Positions 32,950 to 40,457 of a stretch of DNA of 42,823 bases are shown piece after piece. A model generated the notes under the pieces. The model was not told the origin of the DNA. It searched no databases and saw only the letters and a list, made by a program, of their open reading frames with translations. Positions within the stretch are counted from its first letter, which is position 1; each line of letters begins with the position of its first letter. Origin of the DNA: CBFHSD01 sp965658375 (GTDB taxonomy: Bacteria; Bacteroidota; Bacteroidia; Flavobacteriales_G; Salibacteraceae); the NCBI GenBank assembly GCA_965658375.1, contig CBFHSD010000016.1, forward strand, positions 1-42,823, in the 5' to 3' direction. Made by a program: the position numbers and the translations under genes.

Positions 32950-34026
32950 ATGGCAGCATTTCATGCATTGAGCGTAAGTGATATACGCAAAGAAACAGAA
33001 GATACCGTTTCTGTAGCATTTGACATTCCGGAAGGATTGGAAGAAACGTTTAAGTACAAACAAGGACAGTACATTACGTTTAAAAAAGATATAAACGGTG
33101 AAGAGCTCCGCAGATCGTATAGCGTATGCTCCAGTCCCTTAGATGGCGAGTTGCGTGTTGCAATCAAGCAAGTGCCTGAAGGAAGATTCTCAACCTACGC
33201 CAATCATGATTTGGGAGTGGGAGATGTGTTGGAGGTAATGCCGCCAGACGGACGTTTTTACACTGAGGTAGACCCAGAGCAAGAGAAAGATTATGTGGCA
33301 TTTGCTGCAGGGTCTGGTATCACGCCCATATTAAGTATTATAAAAACTGTATTGGCCAAAGAGCCAAAAAGCCGTTTCATGCTTTTCTACGGGAATAAAA
33401 CACAAGATTCTATCATCTTCAAAAAAGAAATTGAAGGATTAAAAAATACCTACATGGATCGCTTGGCGGTTTATCATGTAATTTCTAGAGAAAACCTGGG
33501 TACAGATTTGTTCCATGGAAGAATTGATGAAGAGAAAATCAATAAGTTCATTGGGGGGTTATTCAGTCCTTCTGGTGTTGATGAGTTTTTCCTTTGTGGA
33601 CCTGAAGAAATGATTATGTTGGTTTCAGAGCGCTTGAAGAAAGAGGGCGTGGCAAAGGAGAAAATTCATTTTGAATTATTCACTACTCCGACCATGGCAG
33701 CCAAAAATCAAAAATCTGCACAAGCAGAAAAGAATACGGGTAGCGTAGAATCTAATTTAAAGGTTGTTCTAGACGGAGAAGAAGTAGAACTTGCTTTAGA
33801 TACGGATGGAACCAATATTCTTGATGCCGCATTGGAAGCAGGAATGGATGTGCCTTACGCATGTAAAGGAGCAGTATGCATGACTTGTAGAGGTAAAGTG
33901 CTGGAAGGTAGCGTTAAAATGGACTTGAATTTCGCTTTGACTGATCAAGAAGTTGAAGAAGGATATGTGCTCACATGTCAGAGTCACCCAACAAGTGAGA
34001 AATGTACAGTAAGCTTTGATGACTAA
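32950..34026 (+). CDS. paaE: 1,2-phenylacetyl-CoA epoxidase reductase PaaE
   Basis: PaaE passes electrons from NAD(P)H through FAD and a plant-type [2Fe-2S] cluster to PaaA. The 358-residue protein (E. coli 356) has the FAD-binding RSYS (55-58), the NAD(P)H-binding GSGITP (121-126) and four cluster cysteines, C305, C310, C313 and C343 (CX4CX2CX29C). The upstream ATG at 32869 would add 27 residues across the promoter and is rejected. Unlike E. coli, where paaE is the fifth gene of one operon, here it is transcribed divergently from paaABCD. Confidence 0.94.
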   Translation: MAAFHALSVSDIRKETEDTVSVAFDIPEGLEETFKYKQGQYITFKKDINGEELRRSYSVCSSPLDGELRVAIKQVPEGRFSTYANHDLGVGDVLEVMPPDGRFYTEVDPEQEKDYVAFAAGSGITPILSIIKTVLAKEPKSRFMLFYGNKTQDSIIFKKEIEGLKNTYMDRLAVYHVISRENLGTDLFHGRIDEEKINKFIGGLFSPSGVDEFFLCGPEEMIMLVSERLKKEGVAKEKIHFELFTTPTMAAKNQKSAQAEKNTGSVESNLKVVLDGEEVELALDTDGTNILDAALEAGMDVPYACKGAVCMTCRGKVLEGSVKMDLNFALTDQEVEEGYVLTCQSHPTSEKCTVSFDD

Positions 34027-34035
34027 GAAATGCAC

Positions 34036-34066
34036 TTGTGAAAGGATGCAAATCCATTATTATTGC
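34036..34066 (+). promoter_or_regulatory. Candidate promoter of the secreted protein at 34094
   Basis: A TTG at 34036-34038 is followed after 19 bases by TATTATTGC (34058-34066), one mismatch from TAnnTTTGC. The spacing equals that of the paaE promoter. The ATG lies 27 bases downstream. Confidence 0.45.
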
Positions 34067-34093
34067 AAGGCATAAAAAATAAAAACAGTTTTC

Positions 34094-34894
34094 ATGAAAA
34101 TCAAAAGTCTTCTTTTTCTGTCATTCTTAGTGTTTTGTGGTCTGAATACAGTTAAGGCTCAAGCAACGGAAGAATCTCTTAAAAGCTTTTTATCAGAATT
34201 ATATGCAGCCAAAGCCAATCAGTTGAGTGCTGGTGGTGTTCACGTAGATGAATACTTGGAGAATTACGAGCAAGGATTTTCGGGCCAAGTAGTGCGTGTA
34301 GAATATGATGGGCGTGTGGAGATTGTTCCGCAAACTATTGTTGAGCTAAGAAGGGCACTAAGTGAGTTTGCCAATATGGGCAGCGATATCAAAGTTAAAT
34401 TCAATTTGAATACTTTTAATTCGGTTACTGTTAAAAACAAAGTTGGTGTCGCCACTTTTGAAGTGGGTTATGAGGTGACGAAAGGTGCTCAATCACTGTC
34501 TAAAGGAACCGAACTTTACTCGATTACTGCCCGCATGTATTCTGATGGAAACTGGCGTGTATCTTACGTTAATAGAATAGAAGTAGAAGCTGAAAGGTTT
34601 GTTGGTGACTGCATTTGTGAGGTGTTTGACAAAGGGAATACCTACGTGGCTATTTTAACTGTGCCTGATGGAGATAATGTAGAAACTGTAAACCAGCGTG
34701 TTGAGGTAATAACTACACCAGATCGTAGAGCCATGAAAGTGAATGGAGATGATTTGTTTGAATGGGATAAAGAAACAGGCGAGGTGAAAAAAGACGGAAA
34801 AGTACTTGGGAAGTCGCAAGTTGCAAAGATTGCTTTGATTGATGTAATGAAGTATTACTACCCTGAAAGGTGTCAGAATATTAGAATTGAATAG
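34094..34894 (+). CDS. Hypothetical secreted protein
   Basis: This 266-residue protein begins with a signal peptide (MKIKSLLFLSFLVFCGLNTVKAQ; cleavage after about 22). The cysteine inside the hydrophobic stretch does not make a convincing lipobox. The N-terminal half (about 25-170) looks like an alpha+beta NTF2-like domain with several strands (FNSVTVKNKVGVATFEVGY). The C-terminal part repeats short charged beta turns (MKVNGDDLFEWDKETGEVKK). I do not recognise the family. It has its own candidate promoter and is followed by a strong terminator. Confidence 0.7.
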   Translation: MKIKSLLFLSFLVFCGLNTVKAQATEESLKSFLSELYAAKANQLSAGGVHVDEYLENYEQGFSGQVVRVEYDGRVEIVPQTIVELRRALSEFANMGSDIKVKFNLNTFNSVTVKNKVGVATFEVGYEVTKGAQSLSKGTELYSITARMYSDGNWRVSYVNRIEVEAERFVGDCICEVFDKGNTYVAILTVPDGDNVETVNQRVEVITTPDRRAMKVNGDDLFEWDKETGEVKKDGKVLGKSQVAKIALIDVMKYYYPERCQNIRIE

Positions 34895-34920
34895 TGATAT
34901 TCATCACAAACTAATCATAC

Positions 34921-34953
34921 AATGGGCGCTACTTTTGTGGCGCCCATTTTTTT
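34921..34953 (+). terminator. Terminator after the secreted protein, with a promoter box in its loop
   Basis: A 9-bp perfect stem AATGGGCGC / GCGCCCATT (34921-34929 and 34940-34948) runs into a T-tract ending at 34953. The 10-base loop contains TACTTTTG (34930-34937). Confidence 0.85.
34930..34937 (+). promoter_or_regulatory. Candidate -7 box for the DUF983 gene inside the terminator loop
   Basis: TACTTTTG is an exact TAnnTTTG match, ending 19 bases before the ATG at 34957, the same distance as at paaE. No -33 TTG is seen at the expected place (34908-34910 is AAA). Confidence 0.4.
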
Positions 34954-34956
34954 AAT

Positions 34957-35358
34957 ATGAAAGGAACAAAACTTTACTCCATTTTTAAAATGAAATGCCC
35001 GAAATGCCACGAAACGGACATGTTCAAAAGCAAGAATCATTACAACTTTAGTGAGATTTTTGACATGAACGATCCTTGTGAAAAATGCGGGCAAAAAATG
35101 GAATTAGAACCTGGGTTTTTCTATGGTTCTATGTATGTAAGCTATGGGGTAGGGGTAGCTTGGATGGTGAGTATTTGGGTAGCGTTATCCGTGTTAGTTC
35201 CAGATTTTTCTCTCAATCTTTATTTTCTCATTGCCATTGGTGGAGCAATTGTACTCACACCTGTTTTCTTCCGTTTTTCTCGAGCAATTTGGATCAACTT
35301 GTTTGTGAGTTACGATAAAGATTGGCAACAAGGCAATAAAGCAGAAAAGCTAAACTAG
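34957..35358 (+). CDS. DUF983 membrane protein with zinc-ribbon cysteines
   Basis: This 133-residue protein has two CxxC pairs (C14/C17 and C41/C44) that look like a zinc ribbon, followed by the conserved GFFYGSMYVSYG segment and two membrane helices (about 58-78 and 85-105). The short cytoplasmic tail is basic. This is the Bacteroidota DUF983 layout; the role is unknown. The ATG starts only three bases after the T-tract of the upstream terminator, so its own promoter must lie within or before the terminator. Confidence 0.85.
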   Translation: MKGTKLYSIFKMKCPKCHETDMFKSKNHYNFSEIFDMNDPCEKCGQKMELEPGFFYGSMYVSYGVGVAWMVSIWVALSVLVPDFSLNLYFLIAIGGAIVLTPVFFRFSRAIWINLFVSYDKDWQQGNKAEKLN

Positions 35359-35955
35359 TTTTTTAAGTTTTTGCGCAAAAGTTTCTCGAAGGGGTTCTGG
35401 AAGGTCTCGGAAGCTGAGTATATCTCGAATGAGTTCCTCTTTAGGTTCGAGGGAATACAACAGTTGGTAGACATCAAGCAATCTAGGGTTCTTTTCAGAA
35501 GTTTCCTCAATGCTCACTTCGTCACCCACTTTTACTAAACCTTCTTTCAAAACCTTTAAGTATACCCCAGGATAAGGAGCTTTTATAAATTGGTTCAATA
35601 CTCCTTGATTATTGAAGCGAATTCCTAGTTTAAAGCAGGGCTGTCTCGGCTGAGTTACCTGAACTTGCGCCTCACCTATAGTCCAAACATCACCTAGGTG
35701 AACCGCGTCTTCTTTTAAGCCTTCAATGGTGAGGTTTTCTCCAAACATTCCATATTCGAAGCGAAGTTCAGGAAAGAGGGGCTGCCAAAAGGCATAAGCT
35801 TCTTTGCTGTAACAGTAGCACGCCTTATCAATTCCTCCATGATATTTACGGTCTATTACCTCATCCTTTTCTACGTCTTCTTTTCCTAGAAAAATGGGCT
35901 GTTTTTGCGGAGATTTAAAAATGCCGGTGAACACAGGTTTACCTCTGTACATCAC
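35350..35955 (-). CDS. MOSC-domain protein (YiiM-like), start uncertain
   Basis: MOSC domains bind molybdenum-cofactor sulfur, and YiiM-type proteins detoxify N-hydroxylated compounds. The 201-residue frame has YHGGIDKACYCYS (about 39-51), MFGENLTIEGL and the cysteine motif VTQPRQPCFKLGIRF, all diagnostic. The first canonical start codons are GTG at 35955 and ATG at 35952. The same frame stays open upstream, however, and encodes ITSTNIGERKKV, which matches the first conserved strand of YiiM-like proteins. No ATG, GTG or TTG lies before it; the codons there are CTG (36000), CTA and ATT (35988). Either a rare start codon is used or the true ATG has been lost. It overlaps the convergent DUF983 gene by nine bases. 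Confidence 0.8.
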   Translation of the reverse strand: MMYRGKPVFTGIFKSPQKQPIFLGKEDVEKDEVIDRKYHGGIDKACYCYSKEAYAFWQPLFPELRFEYGMFGENLTIEGLKEDAVHLGDVWTIGEAQVQVTQPRQPCFKLGIRFNNQGVLNQFIKAPYPGVYLKVLKEGLVKVGDEVSIEETSEKNPRLLDVYQLLYSLEPKEELIRDILSFRDLPEPLRETFAQKLKKLV

Positions 35956-35993
35956 TTTTTTGCGTTCTCCAATATTGGTAGAAGTAATACGCC

Positions 35994-36722
35994 TTAGCAG
36001 AAAGCAGTTTTACGCTTTTTACCAACTCTATTTTTATCCTCTACTTTTTCAATATAAGCTCTAATTGGTGGAACTTTACACGCGGTTCCGCCCATATTCA
36101 CTTCTACTTTTCCAATTTGGTCACCAATGGTTTTACACTTCTCTGTAAGCTCTGGGATTTGTCCGCCAAGGGCAATGATGAAGCCGTTCATCGTGTAGCG
36201 AACTCTGTTTTGTTGTTGATGGATGCTTTTTGCAACATGATCGGCCAGTTGTGAGAAGAGGTCTAGAGAGAGCTCCTCATTTGGTGTAAGTGCTAATAAG
36301 CTTGAATAAGTGTTCCAGCCGGCAGCTACGATTTGCTCCTTGTCATGCTTAATCCATTCTGCGGCAATGTCCCAAGCAAAGGGAGTTTCAGCCGCTGTCC
36401 ATGCTACTGTATACTCACTAAGGTAATACCAGTAAGCTTCTTCAGCCCACTTCTGCAACGTTGACTTAGATATTTTCTGAGGGTCGCAAACAAAGCCTGC
36501 TAAATACATAGCATCACTATTTCCTGTAGAGTAAAGCTCCTCTGCCAGTTCTTGTTGCTTTTTATACCTCTTTTGAATTTTTTTAAGGTCTGCCACCTTC
36601 ACTCCAAAAAAGGGCTCTTTTGCCCCATGCTTCATGAGTGTTTTTTTGGTTTGTTCAGATCCCAGTTGCTTTAGTTCCGCAAGAATTAATTCGCAGGTTT
36701 CTTTCGTATTTAGTTCGGGCAT
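35994..36722 (-). CDS. AlkD-like DNA alkylation repair protein (HEAT repeats)
   Basis: This 242-residue all-helical protein has the AlkD/AlkC pattern of HEAT-like repeats: FFGVKVADLKKIQKRYKK (about 38-55), MYLAGFVCDP, the W-x-x-x-E-x-x-Y-W segment WAEEAYWYYLSEYTVAWTAA (91-110), DIAAEWIKH and AGWNTYSSLLAL. AlkD enzymes remove alkylated purines without base flipping. Whether this divergent member is a glycosylase is not certain. Its TAA lies within the N-terminal coding frame of the MOSC gene, and a terminator on the same strand lies upstream. Confidence 0.8.
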   Translation of the reverse strand: MPELNTKETCELILAELKQLGSEQTKKTLMKHGAKEPFFGVKVADLKKIQKRYKKQQELAEELYSTGNSDAMYLAGFVCDPQKISKSTLQKWAEEAYWYYLSEYTVAWTAAETPFAWDIAAEWIKHDKEQIVAAGWNTYSSLLALTPNEELSLDLFSQLADHVAKSIHQQQNRVRYTMNGFIIALGGQIPELTEKCKTIGDQIGKVEVNMGGTACKVPPIRAYIEKVEDKNRVGKKRKTAFC

Positions 36723-36736
36723 TCTTTTAGGGTTTT

Positions 36737-36769
36737 AAAAAAATGAAAGAGAACCGAAGTTCTCTTTCA
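36737..36769 (-). terminator. Strong terminator of the azurin gene with a UUCG tetraloop
   Basis: On the minus strand an 11-bp perfect stem (36744-36754 with 36759-36769) closes a C-UUCG-G tetraloop and is followed by seven T residues (36743-36737). It lies 14 bases after the azurin stop. Confidence 0.92.
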
Positions 36770-36783
36770 ATTTATTGAATCAT

Positions 36784-37308
36784 TTATTTCACGATGAATT
36801 TTCCTTTCATCATTCCATAGTGTCCTGGGAAAGAACAAATAAAGTCGTAGCTTCCTTTTGCAGGGGCTTCAAATTCTATACTCGTTTCTTCACCGCCACC
36901 AAGTGTTTTGGTATGAGCAATAATATCCGGGCTTTTGTCAGCAGGGATATAATCATTGTCTGCAGCGCTTACCGCAGCAGCTGCGAATTCTGCAACATCA
37001 ACACCACTTTGAAGAAGTACCCAATTGTGGCCCATGGCTTCTCGAGGCATTTCTCCAACATGCTTAAGTGTAAGTTTAACCGTTTGGCCTTCATAAGCCT
37101 CAATTTTTTCGAGGTTATACTTCATTTGGTCGTTTCCTTCAATGCTTATTTCAAGCACTTCTGGAATGTCTACTTTTGGTTCTTCTACCTTATCGGTACT
37201 TTGTCCCGCAGCTTTAATTGCTGGTTCTACTTTCTTCTCTGTTTCGTTTCCTCCACAGCTGCTTAGCGTGATTGCAAATGCAAAAACTAAGATGTTCCAC
37301 TTTTTCAT
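36784..37308 (-). CDS. Azurin-like blue copper lipoprotein
   Basis: This 174-residue protein has a lipobox SSC (Cys18), a charged linker (20-50) and an azurin domain (52-174). The copper ligands align with azurin: His94 in MGHNWVL, Cys158 and His163 in FICSFPGH, and Met167 in GHYGMMKG; Gly93 matches the carbonyl donor. The disulfide cysteines of Pseudomonas azurin are absent. Azurins carry electrons in the periplasm; as a lipoprotein this one would be membrane-anchored, perhaps serving a cytochrome oxidase or peroxidase. It has a strong terminator and forms a single-gene or two-gene unit with the upstream Mpo1-like gene. Confidence 0.92.
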   Translation of the reverse strand: MKKWNILVFAFAITLSSCGGNETEKKVEPAIKAAGQSTDKVEEPKVDIPEVLEISIEGNDQMKYNLEKIEAYEGQTVKLTLKHVGEMPREAMGHNWVLLQSGVDVAEFAAAAVSAADNDYIPADKSPDIIAHTKTLGGGEETSIEFEAPAKGSYDFICSFPGHYGMMKGKFIVK

Positions 37309-37326
37309 CTTTAATCGAATTTTTAT

Positions 37327-37806
37327 TTAATAATTAATGTTCCACTTTTTATAAATGAAACCCAATATCCAAATTGGGCCTATCAATAAGAACTGAACAT
37401 CTTGGAAGAAAGAAGGTTTTTGACCTTCGATTTTATGTCCAATAAATTGCCCAATCCAAGCAGCTACAAAAATGCCGAATGAAACCCAGCCAACGGGTAA
37501 ATCTTGCATGTTCATCCATTTGATGATGTAAAGCCAAAGTGCACTTATAACAAGCATTCCAAGGCCAAGAGAAGTAGATAACCTGAAGTAGAATATCAGT
37601 GCAAAAACAATTAGAAAAGTGTGCCAGCCTAAATAGGGTTGCCACATTTCTGAAACCCAACTTTGAAAATAATGATCCGGTATAGCACTGAGCAAGCCTA
37701 GTAGGCTAAACATAATTGCGGGAACGCAAATGAAATGGATGGTTTTATTGGTGCCGTTTTGATGACTTACTCCGTAGTCATCAAACCATTGTTTTGCTGT
37801 TTTCAT
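37327..37806 (-). CDS. Mpo1/DUF962-family membrane protein
   Basis: This 159-residue protein has the family pattern: His15, Asn20 and His24 in SHQNGTNKTIHFICVP, four hydrophobic helices (about 25-42, 58-75, 78-95, 103-120), then the C-terminal WIGQFIGHKIEGQKP signature with a further histidine. Yeast Mpo1 is an iron-dependent dioxygenase acting on 2-hydroxy fatty acids, and the histidines are its likely metal ligands. Bacterial members are mostly uncharacterised. It is 18 bases upstream of the azurin gene on the same strand. Confidence 0.85.
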   Translation of the reverse strand: MKTAKQWFDDYGVSHQNGTNKTIHFICVPAIMFSLLGLLSAIPDHYFQSWVSEMWQPYLGWHTFLIVFALIFYFRLSTSLGLGMLVISALWLYIIKWMNMQDLPVGWVSFGIFVAAWIGQFIGHKIEGQKPSFFQDVQFLLIGPIWILGFIYKKWNINY

Positions 37807-37836
37807 AATAGACTATTTGAGTCTGAAAACTACAAA

Positions 37837-39027
37837 TTATTTGTGATGCCAAAGGGTTTGCTTGTTTAAGACAGCACCATCAATAAAGCGAACAAGTTTC
37901 TCAGACTCACTCTCCCAATTTAAGGTTTCACTGGCTTTTTTTGAAGCCGTACAATAACTTGTTAAAAGCTCGCTGTTTCGATACAACAGTGTAAGTGCCC
38001 CTGCCATATTTTTTGCAGAGTTGTTTTGTAGAGAGATGCCGTTGAGATAGGTGCTTAGCAATCGTGTTGTTTCTGGCATACGAACATCGACAACGGCCAT
38101 CTGTGCAGCTGTGTAATTAAAGTATTTGATAGGCGGCCCGCCAATAACATTGTTTAAAATAGGCTGTTTAGCAATGATGCCTATAGCGCAGTCTCTCAAT
38201 GCTTCTCCTACTTTTTGGTAAGGCAGCCAGCCTGTTTCGCTGATGTTCTCTTCTAAACCGTGTTTTGCCACAAATTCATTAAAATAGGCTCTTTCGTTCC
38301 CTGTGGTAGTTCCGATTATTTTCAAATGAACTTCTGGTACTTCTGTTTTAGCAATGCGAATGGCCTCCAGCATTTCTCGTAATCCTCTGTTGAAAGGGAG
38401 GTAGCCGTCATGTGCAATTTTGATGCGGTTCAGTCTCTCTGGAGACGGTTCAGAGAAAAGATGCATTTCTGCTGCATTGTAAATAACTTGGGCTTCTAGC
38501 GTAGTGTGCATGGTTTGCAAATAACCTCTGGTAATGTGGTTAGCACTGATAAGGAACTGAAGATTTTTAAGATGTTTTCTGAGAATGAAATTCTCTTTCG
38601 GAGTTCCTTTAAACCAACTTTCATGAGAGTCAAATACAAGTTTGGAGTCACTTACTCTTTTTTGAATGGCTAAGCCAGCATAATAGGTTTGCGGTTCATG
38701 AGCAATGTAAACATCGCTTTCAAGTTTTGACGCAGTATTGACGAACTCATTATAAAATCGCCCGGTGAACAGTTTGTTAGCGAGTTTCTCTTTTTTCGTT
38801 GCGGGTTCTGGTATGGCATGAATCTCAACTGATTTGAATTCCCAGACTAATTCATTCTTTGGGTTCACTTGTTGCTTGCCACCCATGTCAAACACTTGAT
38901 TGTTAACGTTTGCGACACACACTAAACTCAATTTGTGACCAGCAGCAACTAAAGATTGTGCCTCTTTGTAAAAGATACGGTCATCTAAAGGAGAATGATC
39001 AAAGGTGAGCATTGTAATCCTAGCCAT
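37837..39027 (-). CDS. GT4-type (GT-B) glycosyltransferase
   Basis: This 396-residue protein has a GT-B layout: an N-terminal Rossmann half (ITMLTFDHSPLDDRIFYKEA, then VYIAHEPQTYYAGL and LVFDSHESWF) and a C-terminal half with HDGYLPFNRGLREMLEAI (about 206-223), LKIIGTTTGN, ISETGWLPYQKVGEAL and GGPPIKYFNYTAAQ (about 292-305), where the donor nucleotide binds. GT4 enzymes build lipopolysaccharide, capsule or teichoic-type glycans. It lies 12 bases after a flippase gene on the same strand, so the two act together. Confidence 0.85.
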   Translation of the reverse strand: MARITMLTFDHSPLDDRIFYKEAQSLVAAGHKLSLVCVANVNNQVFDMGGKQQVNPKNELVWEFKSVEIHAIPEPATKKEKLANKLFTGRFYNEFVNTASKLESDVYIAHEPQTYYAGLAIQKRVSDSKLVFDSHESWFKGTPKENFILRKHLKNLQFLISANHITRGYLQTMHTTLEAQVIYNAAEMHLFSEPSPERLNRIKIAHDGYLPFNRGLREMLEAIRIAKTEVPEVHLKIIGTTTGNERAYFNEFVAKHGLEENISETGWLPYQKVGEALRDCAIGIIAKQPILNNVIGGPPIKYFNYTAAQMAVVDVRMPETTRLLSTYLNGISLQNNSAKNMAGALTLLYRNSELLTSYCTASKKASETLNWESESEKLVRFIDGAVLNKQTLWHHK

Positions 39028-39039
39028 GAAGCAAAGGTG

Positions 39040-40254
39040 TTAAAGCTTTTCTAATTTGTACTGTCTGTAGAGGTAAACTTTGCCAAGATAGTGAATTAAC
39101 TTTGCGAGAATGCTAGTATATATGGCTCCCCAAATTCCGATGATGGGGATGAGAATGATGTTTCCCAGAAGGTTGGTTCCTGCCTCTATAAAATCAACAT
39201 TCCTAATAGCTTTTCCTTTAGATTTTGCGGTTAAGAACATGTATGGCTGATAGAGCCCTTGGAAAAAGAAGGCGAGAATGAGGCCTTTGGTTAAATCAGC
39301 CACCTCAGTAAATTCTTCGCCAAACATTATAGGCACCAGAAAATCGACTAAAAGCCATAGTAAAGAACCCGATATGCAAAGCCATAAAAAGTTGATGAGT
39401 AGCATGCCCGATGGGATACGAGATTGGTTCCTAAATTTCTTAAAGTAGGTGTTCGAAAATGCTTGACTTACCAGTACCATTGGAGTACATAGCATTTCTG
39501 CAATAGTGTAGAAACCATTCTGTGTAGCATTAATGAAATAAGTTATCAAGAGCTCATCACTTTTATAGGTAGATTGATTGGCAGTGGTGCCCAAATAAAA
39601 ATGAAAGCCATGTTGTTTGTTTTTATTCTGCACAGCAGTCCAAATGGTTTTTATATTTCTGAAGTGTGGTTTTATATTTCGAGAAGCCACTGCAATAGGC
39701 AAAGAGAATGTAATAATGCTTCCAATGATTACCCAATAGAGGTTTAACCACTCTAGGGCAACCAAGGTTGTAAGTAAAACCAAGAACAGGATTTTGGCCA
39801 TGCTGTCAAAAGATGCCAATAAGTTGAGTTTGTTGGTTCCAATGCTGTACGCGGATATGAAGTTTCTAAACGGAAGTAAAATGGTAAATGGTGCGGCAAC
39901 CATCATGTATTTGCCAATGTCTAGCTTCCAGAGATCGTCTACCCAATAAGCGCTCACAAAAACGAAAACGGCAAACAGTAACCCAAGAACCAAAGAAATA
40001 AGGTAGCCGAGACCCGCAAGTTTCTGTTGTTGAGTAGCTTCTTTTGTTTCGGTCAGTAGAATTTGAATTGAGTTAAAGTATCCGAAACGAAAGAATAAAA
40101 GGGCAAGGGCAATGAAAGAACTAAAGAAGGCATACAAACCATAGGTTTCTGCTCCCAAATAACGGGTCTGAATGGCCTTGATGCCAAAGCCAGCGCCAAT
40201 GACAACTCCTTGCCCGATTAGTAAAATTGCAGTTTGCTTTAGGTTCTTTTTCAC
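39040..40254 (-). CDS. Oligosaccharide flippase family protein (Wzx-like), second copy
   Basis: This 404-residue membrane protein has about 10-12 hydrophobic segments and the MVF/Wzx start (ILLIGQGVVIGAGFGIKAIQ, then RYLGAETYGLYAFFSSF). It is a polysaccharide_synt-type protein, probably flipping a lipid-linked glycan. The start is GTG at 40254; the upstream frame has no ATG before a stop. A TAnnTTTG box (TACGTTTG, 40263-40270, minus strand) lies eight bases before the GTG. The other flippase of the window (4415-5896) also begins with GTG. It is cotranscribed with the GT4 gene. Confidence 0.83.
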   Translation of the reverse strand: MKKNLKQTAILLIGQGVVIGAGFGIKAIQTRYLGAETYGLYAFFSSFIALALLFFRFGYFNSIQILLTETKEATQQQKLAGLGYLISLVLGLLFAVFVFVSAYWVDDLWKLDIGKYMMVAAPFTILLPFRNFISAYSIGTNKLNLLASFDSMAKILFLVLLTTLVALEWLNLYWVIIGSIITFSLPIAVASRNIKPHFRNIKTIWTAVQNKNKQHGFHFYLGTTANQSTYKSDELLITYFINATQNGFYTIAEMLCTPMVLVSQAFSNTYFKKFRNQSRIPSGMLLINFLWLCISGSLLWLLVDFLVPIMFGEEFTEVADLTKGLILAFFFQGLYQPYMFLTAKSKGKAIRNVDFIEAGTNLLGNIILIPIIGIWGAIYTSILAKLIHYLGKVYLYRQYKLEKL

Positions 40255-40262
40255 TTCGTCTT

Positions 40263-40270
40263 CAAACGTA
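40263..40270 (-). promoter_or_regulatory. Candidate -7 box for the flippase-GT4 operon
   Basis: TACGTTTG on the minus strand is an exact TAnnTTTG match, eight bases before the GTG start at 40254, so the leader would be very short. Confidence 0.4.
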
Positions 40271-40300
40271 GTACAATGCGATTTATTATTTCGAATAAAC

Positions 40301-40330
40301 TTGTAAAATGAATATAAATAGTATATTTGC
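40301..40330 (+). promoter_or_regulatory. Promoter of tRNA-His
   Basis: A TTG at 40301-40303 lies 18 bases before TATATTTGC (40322-40330), a perfect -7 box. Transcription would start near 40335, giving a leader of about 40 bases before the tRNA. Confidence 0.6.
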
Positions 40331-40333
40331 TGC

Positions 40334-40373
40334 CCGTTTTAAAACGGCATAATAAGTTGTGTAAAAACAACTT
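40334..40373 (+). other. Two hairpins in the pre-tRNA-His leader
   Basis: CCGTTTTAAAACGG (40334-40347) is a perfect 14-base palindrome. AAGTTGT (40354-40360) and ACAACTT (40367-40373) form a 7-bp stem with a 6-base loop, ending five bases before the tRNA. The first may also be a protein site at the transcription start. Confidence 0.5.
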
Positions 40374-40378
40374 GAAAT

Positions 40379-40453
40379 GGTGGTTGTAGTTCAGTTGGTT
40401 AGAACGCCTGATTGTGGTTCAGGAGGTCGTGGGTTCAAGTCCCATCTTCCACC
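40379..40453 (+). tRNA. tRNA-His (anticodon GTG)
   Basis: The cloverleaf includes an encoded G-1 (40379) that pairs with C73, a D-stem GTTC/GAAC, an anticodon stem CCTGA/TCAGG with the loop TTGTGGT (anticodon GTG), and a T-arm GTGGG-TTCAAGT-CCCAT. G-1 together with anticodon GTG identifies tRNA-His. The acceptor stem GTGGTTG/CTTCCAC has two adjacent U-U mismatches (5-68 and 6-67). The 3' CCA is not encoded in full. The 3' end lies four bases from the end of the convergent oxidoreductase gene. Confidence 0.93.
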
Positions 40454-40457
40454 CATC

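Noticed and set aside
36775..37266. 163-residue open frame antisense to the azurin gene
   Set aside because: It mirrors a well-supported gene with intact copper ligands, has no recognisable motif and is a chance shadow frame.
40379..40453. tRNA-His as an integration site for a mobile element
   Set aside because: No integrase, no direct repeat of the tRNA end and no foreign-looking genes were seen nearby.
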